Of a stretch of DNA of 64,000 nt, positions 27,601-39,900 are shown piece after piece (position 1 is the stretch's first letter; the number at the start of each line of letters is the position of its first letter). The notes below the pieces were generated by a model, which was not told the origin of the DNA, ran no database searches, and was given only the letters and a program-made list of their open reading frames with translations. The stretch spans positions 183,612,106 to 183,676,105 of the forward strand of contig CM077115.1 in assembly GCA_039619475.1 (NCBI GenBank). Direction: 5' to 3'. The DNA comes from Icerya purchasi. Taxonomy: Eukaryota; Arthropoda; Insecta; Hemiptera; Monophlebidae. A program made the translations under genes and the position numbers.

Positions 27601-30600
27601 CATAGCAACTGTGTTTCAGGAGGCAAGCCTACCTATGGGCCGAGTGACAAAAGAAAAAAGGCCCGATTTAATTGAATTTTTCATTGTCAAAGGTATAGCT
27701 AATAATTACATTTCCTCAGAAAACATTGAAGACCTCACATCGGATCACTCTTCAGTATTGCTTATTATTAGTTCTACAGTGATTCAAAAGTCAAAAGGTA
27801 AATACATATATGCTCACAAATAGATTTACAAACTGGGAAAAATTCCGTGGGGAACTCGACCAGCGAGTAAACTTAAAAGTGCGCTTAAAAACGGTAGAGG
27901 AAATAAAGAAACAAACTAATAATCTCACCGAAGCAATCCGTGAATCTGCCAAAGTTGCAACATCTGAGATTAAAAATAGTAACAACCAGGAGACAACATA
28001 TCCTTATGAAATACGTAAGTTAATTATTGAACGACGATGAACTAGACGGATCTGGCATCAATCACACCATCCGCAGGATAAAAACATCTTCAATAGGATA
28101 AATAACCAACTTAATAAGTTAATAAAAGAAGTTAGAGAAAACATTTAAACAGTACCCCGAAGAGCTTAGCCCTTTGGCTGCTGGCGATTACTCCCTGTGG
28201 AAAGCTACACGAAGAATGAAGCGCGGTCATTTGTTAGAGTTCCTCCTCTCCGGAACCAATGTGGCAGCTGGATCAGACGTAATGAAGAAGAAGCGGAATT
28301 ATTTACGCTACACTTGTCAAATACATTTCAACCATCGAATATAAATCCTACGGTATCATATCAAAAAAATGTACATTTTGGTTACTTTACCCCTTTCGAA
28401 ATCACGAACGAAATTTCAAAGACTATTAATGTAAAAAAAGCTGCAGGAATTGACGAGATCCCTCCTGCAGTTCTAAAATAATTACCGCGTAAAGCTGTTG
28501 TATTCTTAACGTATACATACAATGCTTGTCTATGACTGGAATATGTTCTAAACTGTTTCAAAATAGCTCAGATCATTATGTTGCATAAAAAAGAAAAGCC
28601 AGCGGAGGAAGTTACTTCATACCGTCCAATTTCATTACTTCCTGTATTATCGAAACTACAGTATTTCTTAACGTATCGCAAGCGTTCGATCGTGTTTGGC
28701 ACGAAGGCCTTGTATTTAAAGTAAGTAATCTCCTTCCAGACTGCAGACTTCTGGAATCTTATTTGGCTAATCGACAATTTTGGGTGGCACACGAAAATGC
28801 TGTGTCAACATTTTATCGTATACAAGCGGGAGTGCACCAAGGTAGCGTCCTTGGACCTATCCTGTACCTCTTGTATACGCAGGATTTACCTACAGACTAC
28901 GAAACGTAACCGCAACATTTGCAGATGACACTGCTATTCTTTCAGTTATCGATAGTCAAGTGAAGTTACGGCATAACATTAACGCGCGCTCAATCGTGTT
29001 AGGAAATGGACAATCGAATGGAAGATTAAATGAAGCTAAATCCATGTCATTTACACCTGTTATAAAGTCGATATGCAGCATAAAGTTTATCTAGGCAATC
29101 AAGTTGTTCCTCAGGCCGAATCAGCTAGATACCTCGGAATGCACTTAGATAAGCGTCTAATGTGGAAAGGGCACGTTAGAACGAAAATTAAACAGTTCAA
29201 AATTAAAACGCGTTAATTGGATTATCGGTCGAAATTCTACATTGAACGTATATCGTGTAAGCTTTTACTCTATCAGCAAATAATAAAACCGATTTGGACG
29301 TATCGTCTTCAATTTCGGGGGATGCGCGGAAGTTGCAAATCGTAACAAGATTCAGGCCAGACCAAACGTCATGCTATGTGCGATCGTTGACGCCTATCGA
29401 TTTTCACGTAACGATGACATTCATTACGATCTTCAGATTCCATTCGTCAATGATGTCATCAAAGACTTCGTCAAGCAGCATGAGAGGCGGCTTTTTGACC
29501 ATGTCAATGCGGAAGCAGTTAAACTTCTCGATACTCAATTGGATACCAGACGCCTTAAGCGTTCAAGATCTACTGTTGTGAAAAATAAGTATATGTAAGA
29601 AAACTTTAACTACTGGGTTATTTGCTCCACACTCGTTTTTACCATCTACCAAGATGCGTTTTGCGCTAGGTGATAGTCATGTTATCAACAGAGTTACTTA
29701 TTTAACGCTAAGTTAAGATTGTAACGAGTATATATAATTTAAAAAAAAAAAATTATAATAATCATTTTACAGTCAATTTTTATAAGGGGTATTTTATAAG
29801 TGTTTTTGCAGGGTCTTTTACATTTTCTCGGTTTACCTTTCTGTTTCTTCGTTTGTATACAGTAAATATGATGTAAACCCGTTTTTTTTCGTAATTTTAT
29901 GGTTTGTTTCATAATTTTCGGTTTGGTTTTGTTATTCGTTGGGGATACACACGTATTTCAATTGTTTTTTCGTGTTTTAAATTTTTTAAATTTGTGCGCG
30001 ACATTTTTTCTGTTCTGTGTTATGTGTGTTTTGTAACTTTACTTTTTCCAGCTGAAGATGGGCTTTGCCCGAAAACCTTTCAGTCAACAGATATATTTCT
30101 ATTTTTAGCATTTTTGCTTGTTTGGTATTTGATTAATATATTATTTCAAATAATTATTTCTATCAAACAGGTATGAATAAAAATATTAATTTGAGTTCGT
30201 GACATTATTGGATACTAATGCTATCTCCTCTGTAAAATTATATTATTCTTCAGAACAATACTGAAATGTATATTACGTTCCGCACTGAAAATATGAAATT
30301 ATTATTTTTATTTTTCAGCTAGTTCCTGGTCAGACGTATAAAACAAGTGATGATGCGCGAACAAATTACAATGTTCGAACAACTGAGATAGCATTCCTAG
30401 ATCCCAATATCCATAAGTCAATAAAAAATATACTGAAGCGAACTGAGGATATGACTACTTATAATTCAAAACATGGCGAAAACCCTCAAGCGGCGCACTA
30501 TGCAGCAGGCGGATACTACGTGGCTCATTTAGATGGTTTAAACACGGTTAGTACTTTTTTGAAGTGAAACTTTTTATCGCGCGGTAGGGAAAAATTTCGT

Positions 30601-30912
30601 TACGCGTTAAACGTAAGGTAGGTAAGTATTTGCGTGTATGTGTAAGTATGTATAAGTGTCTGTCTGGATCTAGTATACCAAAATGAGTAAATGTATAGTT
30701 AAGTATTTATACTACGGGACTTCGTATAGTATATAGTTTATGAGCATTCTCATATATATACATGTAATAAGAACGTGTACACACCACTCTATAGAAAGAT
30801 ATTCACGATATGATATATTATACATTTAGTCTGTTAGTGAGTTTTTAAATCATAATTTCAAATATGTATTTTAATTTGTATGAAATAGATTGTCTCTCAG
30901 TATGTATGTATG

Positions 30913-30963
<51 letters not shown>

Positions 30964-33900
30964 ATTTATATTTATTTTTATATGATTGCAATAATGATAA
31001 TAATAAAATAAGTGTGTTACTTATATATAAAATTAATTTAAAATATAACTTTATCGTAGAGTTTAATACATATAAGTCAACGAAGTTTCACTTCCTCCGT
31101 GTGTACGCACTGATACACGCATCATAATTTTTTTCAAGTATTAACAGTTTTCGGTGACGGGGGTGATTTTTGCAGTTTATAGGCCTCATTATAATTCTTC
31201 AAAAATTTTTGTTAGGTCATTTATAAACGTAGCAATATTGTTTTTTAATGTTTTTTTTTTAAATTACTAATATGCCAATATATATGTATGCTGTATAATT
31301 TGACATATATGAAGTGTGACAAATTCATAGAATTTTGCTCTGGAGGGCTTAAAAATAGGGCGAGGGAGAAACGTACTCTAAATACCTTCACAGTAGTCTC
31401 CTTCGAGGTCAGCGCACTGCCACCAACGTTCGACCCATTTTTGGAAGCACCCCGCAAACATCCCGAAGACAGGTCCATCAGGACCCTTGTTGTGACACTT
31501 TCGACTTCGGGAATGCCGTCGTATCGGTTTCCGTTCAAGTAACTTTTGAGTTGAGGGAACAAATGAAAGTCGCACGGAGCTAGGTCCGGTCTGTAAGGGG
31601 GTGCGGGAGCGTGGGGATGCTATGGAGTGTAAAAAACTGGCGTACTGCGAAGGGCGAATGTACTGGAGCGTTGTCACTCGGCCAATTCGGGTCGTGTGCA
31701 GTACATGCTGGCTTGTAACCGTTTCAACACTTCGATGTAAAATGCTGCATTGACGGTCTGGCCTGCGAGAACGTGTTCGTGATGAACAACGCCGTTGATG
31801 TCGAAGTAAGCGATCAGTAGAGACTTGACTCTTGATTTGACATGTGAGTTTTTTTCGGACGCTCCCCGCTCTTCTCCATCCACTGCATGCTCTGTCTCTT
31901 GGTCTCAGGGTCATATTCGAACACCCAAGACCCGTTTTCCGCGATAATGGATAATATCCACTGGTTTCCTTCAGCGTCAATTCGACCAATCATGTCCTGA
32001 CAGATGGACCTCCGGAGCTCTTCTGGCTCAGCTATGAGCAGTTTTGGAACCATCTTGGCACACATCTTTAGATCGTCATTTAAAATCGGCCGAGTGGTCT
32101 CGCGGTTGATGTTTAACTCTTCTTCTAACATTCGACAACTCACTCGACAGTAGAGATGCGCAAATCTACTCCGCTAGAGGAGTTGGATATATATGTGTCC
32201 GTTCCGACTGCGGATATATATCCGTTTCTCAACTACAACTCCGGCGGAGTTATCTCATATCCAGCGTATAATCACACTCTTCGTTACGTATTTAACTCCA
32301 ACTCCGTGCAGCACTCCGAACGCACAAAGCAACAAAATGTCTGTGAACATGGTGCGCATTTTCTTCGCGCAGTTTCGATTTACCGACAGCGGATGAAAAA
32401 CTCTCACACATACATGCTGTTTTCTGCTAAATAGGATATTTCTTATCAATAAGCATAAAATAGCTAGTTCGCATCGTGTCAAATAACACATAGCATTAAA
32501 TTCGTGGATAATATTACTCATTCGATTTAAAAATGTTAAATCACACCGCGCTATTACCCCTCAATACAGCAGTCTACGAACATGATGTAATTCCGTGAAA
32601 CAGTAATGATAAGGCAATTTTTGACAGTTACACGCGCAGCTGTCGCCTTTCGGAGTGGAGATATATCAAATCACTCCGCCAGAAGTGAATTCAACTGTGT
32701 CCGGAATGACAATATTTGTTCGTTGTGCGACGTTTTTCGGAGTTGTGATATGTGGTCGGAGATATATCCGACTGTGTCCGACCACGGATATGTTTCCGAG
32801 GATATAACTGTGTCCGGAGTTACCCATGCCTACTCGACAGTCTTGGAGCACGCGCATGCGTACACGTTCAACATTTGTCGCCGTTTTTGCGGTAGAAGGA
32901 CCGCTGCAGCGCGGATTGTTCTCGACTGATTCACGGCCGTCTTTAAACCGCTTAGCCCACTTGAAAACAGAGTCGGTTGTTTCATATAGCGTTTTCCTTA
33001 AACACGTCTTGTTATTATACGAGGTTGAATCGGTTGCGGTTTGGAAATACGGCGATCTGACATGACTATGTATTTGAGGGTACTCTTGGCCAACATAGAT
33101 GTCCTTTCTGTTCCGGTTCTTCCTACCTATCGGTGGTACGCCTGTTACAAAAATGTGTATGACCCAACTTGTGTACGGACTCTTCTTAGGTTTCTTACAG
33201 CTAACAATCTACTAGGTAGGATATGAAGTAGCCTCCTCACCCTTGCTCATGTGCTATAATGACCATTGCAGTTAAAAACGGTACATGGGTGATATCAGGG
33301 GGAGGGGGATTGTAAAATGCGGCAGAGAGGAATCCAGAACTTTTTGGATGGTTTTTAGGACCATATTAAATTTTTATATGTACTTAAATAAATAAATTAC
33401 TTTACCTATGCAATATGGGATTAGGGAGGGAAAAAGATGTAAAGTTGTTTAGCGTATGATTTTACCGGCGTGAAATTAATTAATAGACGTATACTATTCA
33501 CTTAAATCTATTATTACATCAATAGTAGTGTAACAAAATATTTAACAGATGATATTCGATACTGAATTTTTATTTAATCTGTTACCCTGTTTTTTGCCGG
33601 TAATTCAAATAATACATTTGCGACGTTAAATTATTTAAACAATTTTAACAGTTTTATTTTCAAGTAAAATCAATAGATTTACTGTGAGAACCATCACAAT
33701 CCGGTAAGTTTTATTATAATTTTAACGAATTGACCTTGAGTATTTCGGAATTAATTTAAAATGATTATAATTTATTCCTAAATTTCAGAATAGCAACACG
33801 GTAAAAAGATATGGTAACCGAATAGCTACAGTTTTATTCTATGTGAGTATTAATATTTTTTCCGTTAATTTGTTATTTTGGTTCATTTTTACGAACTTCG

Positions 33901-36900
33901 AAAAACGAAGATTATATGTTAATAGCGCATGTTTTTTTCGACCACGTGGAGTGATTTTAATACTTCTCTTTGTTCATTCGAACGAGTACCAGCTAGTGGT
34001 GGCATCATGTAAGCGAATCGGTTGTTATCGATAAATACGGGTACTCAATAGTCATTGAACGTTAAAAAAAGGGGGTTGCCAGTTATTATAACAGACATCT
34101 TTGATGCTTAAAATGTTAAATCAATGTTATTTACCGCTAAAACGTAAACCTAAAAAAAATACAATTTTCTAATACAGCTACGAAAAAAAATTCGAGTATT
34201 ATCAATGTTAACTATCGTGGAAATGTAGATTCGAATAAAGACAATTAATTTGAAATCCACATAGTGCCTGATTTACAAGCTTAGCACTGATTGGTTTGAC
34301 GAGTTTTCTTTTCTTTGTCGTCTACTGATAACTCTCATAAATTGCTTTCGTTTCGGTCATAGCTTTCTCCCGTCGTCACGTTTTCGTTTTTCCCTCGTGT
34401 TTCATCCCCGTGGTGTCCTCTTCACCCGAAGATTTAATTTTTTCTGTATGATGTCAATCATGTTTTTTTCGCGTGTTCTTTACTTTGTTCGGAGTGATTT
34501 CTCTTCTATTCTCAGCTTTTGAAGCTTGGTTTTCCTACTCTATACAATGACTCTTATGTTCTTTCATTTCCTTCCTTGTCAGTTGTTTCTGTTCTAGCTT
34601 CTTTCATTCATTCTATCTCGCACCGGATTAAAATCTGATATATTATGCTCCTTTTGAACTATTATTTATTGGTTGATTGGGCTGTTGCTCCTCGTTAGTG
34701 TATGCAAAAAATACAAAAAATAAAAAAATGATAAGTAGTACGTATTTTAACATTACTGCATATAACTTTTAACCGTGGAGTGATCTGAACGATTTCCTTT
34801 GTTCAGTTGAAAGTATACCGATCAGTGGTGGTGAGAACCGATGAGTATCGATGAATGCTGCTGATCTTCTGTGGTCATTAAAATAAGCTTTAAAAACAAG
34901 AGTTTCCTTAAGAGAAGTATTTTCTTTGCTTAAATGCAACCAGACTGAAATTAACCAAAAAATTTTCATTAGAACACAGAAAAAATAATATGAGCATTCG
35001 CTAAGTGTGACGGTTATTGCCGTGTTGTTATCTCCGATAATAGCTTATCATCGTTATTATCACGAAAAGCCGCTGTTAGTAAAGTAATATCATTTCATTA
35101 ATATATCTACAGCGTATTCGTAATTTAAAAATACTCGTGTTAAAATGACTAGAACAAAGAAAGTTAAACGTCAAATTAGTAATGCCAGTAACGAAATTAC
35201 CAGCGAGGAACAAATACCTGAGAGGATTAAATTGTTAAAAAGCGATATGGCAGAGTTTAAAAAGTTTTTCGACTTCCTATCAGAAAAATATGATACATTG
35301 CTAAAAAGTAATAACTCATTTCAGAATGAAATAAAAGTGCTTCAAGAACAGGTGGCTATCCTTACTGCTGAGGTTCGCAAGAAGCATAGTGAAATTTCAG
35401 AATTAAAAGATACCATTTGGGAGTTAAAGTAGTATAATAGAAGAGAAAATATTGAGCTGCAAGGGGTTTCTGAACTTTATTTTTTATTTTATTATTTATT
35501 TACGAGGTACATATTGCCAGGGAGGGGGCTATCACCTCGGGTGAGGTTATTTACATTATTTTAAGGTTTGTAATATTTAGAAATTTAATAAGTCTGTATA
35601 GGTTATTTATGTTTAAATTCGCGGAATGATCGTCTGTAAGTGTGGATTGTTGGCGTTCGGCACTGTAGATGGGGCATTCAGTGATGATGTGTTTGACTGT
35701 GATCTGGCAATTGCATTGAGTACAGGGTGGAGGCTCCTGGTGGTCCAGCAGGTATGCATGGGTGGTTAAAATATGGCCTAGATAGATTCTGTTCAAGGTT
35801 GATTCAATATCCCGGTTTGATGCAGCTTTGCCTATAACGTAAGCCAGTCAGTAATCGTCCGTTTAATTGCCAGTAGTTTGTTCGAATAGCTGCTGTTCCA
35901 CTCAACCTCCCAATCAGACATTATTTTGTATTTTGCGTATTTCTTCAGTTCGCTTGGGTGTAACACTGGTACGGCGGCGTTGGTCGATAGCGTGGGAAGG
36001 TGATCAAAGATCATGATGTAAATGGTGCCTTCATGGTGGTTTGGACTCCACGGTGGATCGGCGGAAGGCATGTGCTTAAGTAGATAATTCGGGATGCCCA
36101 GCGTAAATTCGTCTTGACATTTGAAGTAGCCTTGGGCAGCGAGGGTACCGTCTCTGTATAATGGGTTTGATGGACTGTAAATGCTGTGGTTTGGATGGTT
36201 CGGGTAACTTAAGATGGATAGGGCGTAATCGACCGATAATGTTTGCCGGCGGTATTTCAGGGGAGGAATACCGGCGAGCACGTGCATACTGGAGGCAGGC
36301 GTAGTTCGGAAGGCTCGTAGAGCTATACGGAGGCCCGAATTTTGGATCGTGTCAAGACTTTGGAGCAGGCCTTTGAAGGCGGATGAGTAGACGATGCAGC
36401 CGTAGTCGAGTTTTGGTCGGATTAGACTTTTGTGTACTTTTAGTAATGTGGAACAGCTGGGTCCGAATTTCCTATTGTTCAGCATCTTCATTATGTTCAG
36501 TGCAGAAAGGCTTCGGTTTTTCAAGGATATGATGTGGTTTCTCCACCGAAGTTTTTTGTCAAAGATTAATCCGAGAAAACGAGCTTCTTCCGAAAACTTT
36601 AGTTGTTGATCGTTGAGTGTTAGACTTACGGGTCAGTGTCTGCGTTTTCTCGTGAAGATAATGCCTTTCGTTTTTTCGACAGAGAATTTGAGTCCCGTGC
36701 GTTCACTCCAGTTCGCTAGATTGTCCAAGCATGCTTGGAGAAGGCTCTCTACGAACTGTAGGTTTGTAGTTTTAACAGTTATGTTTAAGTCGTCAGCGAA
36801 AAGTCTGTGGTTAATAGGAAGTGGAATGATTGCGGATATAGTGTTTATCAGGATTAGGAAGCAGTAGATACTAAGGACACTGCCTTGAGGGATTCCGTTT

Positions 36901-39900
36901 TCTTGTTGGTATTCATTTGAAAGAGTATTTCCTACTCTGACCATAAACGTGCGATTATTTAAGAAATTATTGATAAATTTCGCCAGACGCCCTCTGATTC
37001 CAAAACTCGTGAGTTCTTTCAGGATTCCGAATCGCCACGTGGTGTCGTACGCTTTTTCTATATCGAAGAAGATGGCTACTAGGTACTAATTGTGTTTAAA
37101 CGACTGCAGGATTTCGTTTTGCAGTCCCAGTGGGTGGTCGGTAGTGCTTCATTGCTTTCTGAATCCACATTGGTTTTTTGATAGAACTTTTTGTTTATCG
37201 AGATACCAGGTCAGTCTGATGGCGACTATTTTTTCCAGTAGTTTGCATATGACACAGGTAAGAGAAATGGGTCGATATGATGTTGGTAGGAAGCGGTCCT
37301 TTCCTGGTTTCAAGATAGGTATAGTGATGGCCTTGCTCCAGATCTTGGGGAATGTGCCTTCTTTCCATATTGAGTTAAATATACCCAGCAGTTCTGTTCT
37401 AAGGGTATCGGGTAGATTTTTGATGAAGGCAGACGGAATATTATCTGGACTAGGTGACGTGTTAGGCTTCAGGCGCTTGATGGCGTTGGAGAGCTCCGGC
37501 ATGGTGATGGGAGTGTTGAATTCTTCTGAATCGTCACTGTTTAGATCGTAGGAATTTATTTCTTCTGCTTTTTTGAAATTCAGGAACGTCGGGGTGTAGT
37601 TTGCATCAGATGAGGTCTGTGTAAAACTTGAGCCAAGTAGGTTAGCGTTTTCGTCAGAGTCTTGCGTGTAAGTATCTCCTTTTTTTGGGGTGATTGCATT
37701 CAAGGGCTGTTTAGCACCGTTTAGGATCCTTATTTTCTGCCAGAGTTCGGTTTGGTCAGAGTGCTCGTCTATAGAGGTTATAAAGGAGTTCCAGCTCTGT
37801 TTCTTCAGTTGCCTGGATAGTCTATGGGCTACTGCTCGGTAACGGCGGAAGTTGGTGAGATCGCTTGTGAGTCTGGTTCTTCGGAACTTAGCAAGGGCCT
37901 TATTGCGATTTTTGATGAGTTTGTGGTCTTCATTCCACCAAGGAACATTTTTTGTGGATATTCTGCCGGAGGATTTTGGTATCGAGTTTTCAGCTGCGTG
38001 TAGGATGTGTTGGTTGAAGTTTAGGATACAGGAGTCGATGTCTGCTGATAGTTTGAGGAGTGGGAGGGCGCAAATTGATTTGAATTTATTCCAATCCGCC
38101 TTTTTTAGAAGCCATCTTTGGGTTGTAGGAAGTTGTTGGTTCATTGAGGTGGTGGAGATGTGAATAAGTATAGGAAAATGGTCACTATTACACAGGTCGG
38201 AATGCGTTTTCCAATTGAATCGGTGAGCAATGTCGGAGGAGGCAATTGACAAATCGATCGCAGAGAAGGTTCCATTAGAGATGTTGAATCTGGTTTGTTG
38301 GCTGTTGTTTAGCAGGATTAGTTGACAGTCGTCCTGGAGGATCCTATTGATTATGTATCCTTTGTTGTTATTTCTAGTTGCTCCCCAAGCGGTGTGATGA
38401 GCGTTCATATCTCCTAGAACGATGAACGGCTGAGGCAGTTGATGAATGAGGTGGAAGAGGTCGTTGTAAGTTGGGTCTTCATCAGGGGGTATATATATGT
38501 TGCAGATTGTCAAGTTCGCAAGTTGAGGACGGCAGCAGATTGTGACTCGAATGGTCACATTTTGGATGTTTGATTGAGTTTGTGCGCAGTGGTTAACGAT
38601 AACAGAGTCTCGGATGAGGGTAGCTACGCCTCCAGATGCTTTGAGACCTCTGCTGCAGTCTTGGCAGTAGATTTGGTAGCCTCTTATCGTCGGTTTGTGT
38701 TTTGGTAAGAGGTGGGTTTCTTGGAGGCAAGTGATTATAGGTTGTTTGAGCGAGAGTAGTTGGCGGAGTTCTTCATGGTTGTTGTAGAATCCGTTAATAT
38801 TCCATTGTGTTATTGTCGTCTCCATTCGGGGTCGTTTTCAATTTCGTGATTAGTTTGGTGATACGGATTTTCAATCCTCTATCTGCCTCGATGGAGTGAG
38901 CCGTATGGAGCTGGATTGATACAGTTTCTATGTTAACTTCTTCGGTGGTGATTGTTTTGACGATTTCTTGTGCTGGAAAGTTTGGTTTGTTCGTTAGGAT
39001 TAGTTGTAGTAGTTGATCGAAGCTGAGGGCGTTTGGGAGTGTCTTATATTGGCTTTCGATGGCATCCAATGCTGAGAGTAAAGCGTTCCTAGTTTGTGCG
39101 GCATCAGTGTCGATCGGTTTTATTTTCTTAACTTTCGGTTTCAAGGAGCTCAAGTTAGTGTCTGTGCTTTCAGGAGAGGAGCTGGCGGATAATACTCTCT
39201 TCCTTGAAGTTGGTGTTGCTGGCGATGTATTTTTCAGTTGTTGTGTGTTTATCGAGGGTTGATCGATAGAGACTTTTTCTTGATTTTCATCTGTAGTCGT
39301 AGTCGCATTATCCATAATTTCTTTTTTAACGGTCTGTTTGGCCGCGGGAGGGAGGTTCAACGGAGTTGGTGAGAGATTCACATTGAGTAACGGATCTGCA
39401 AGCAGACTGGTTGATTATGTCGTTGGCGCAGATACGTGGTTGATTGGTGTTTGATCGCGAGTGGTCGTCCTAATTTTGTTCTCTTGATCTTTGATAGTAC
39501 ACCTTGTGGTAGAGTGTTCATTGGTTTTGCAAAGACTGCAGTAGATGTCGTTGTCCGAGAGGTATACAGTGAATTTCTCGTCTTCGTACTCGATGTGGAT
39601 GAATGCAGGTATTAGAATAGGTTCTTCAGGGTCATTAATTACATAAGTTTGTCTTCTAAAGCTGTATATATGTCGGTATTGGTCTTCGGTAATACCAGCT
39701 TTCAAGTAGCTAACTGGCGCTGTTAGTTTTAGATTGATATCCACCAATTTGTGTTCGATGACGGAGTAGGGTGTGTGGGGGGAGGCGTTAGAAATTATTA
39801 GGCGTTTAGCGGGATTGATCAGTTTACGTAGTTTTAGGATATGAGAGTTTACAGTGATTTGTGAGCGGGATTGAATTAGGTCGTCTGCTATTTTGATTGA

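Larger units (their letters stand above)
31370..33070 (-). mobile_element. mariner-family transposon 2, disrupted
   Basis: A second, different mariner. Its transposase N-terminal part reads on the - strand at about 33000-32841 (W-A-K-R-F-K-D-G-R, helix-turn-helix region). The rest runs from 32142 to about 31380. The two parts are separated by a hAT insertion. I could not match terminal inverted repeats, so the outer limits are approximate. Located in intron 7 of the P4HA-like gene. Confidence 0.82.

Noticed and set aside
32156..33226. Plus-strand open frames across the hAT and mariner 2 N-terminal region
   Set aside because: They lie in a non-coding hAT derivative and antisense to mariner transposase.
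37852..38163. Plus-strand frames opposite the I-type LINE (37090-39262)
   Set aside because: Antisense shadows of ORF1/ORF2; the - strand proteins are unmistakable.
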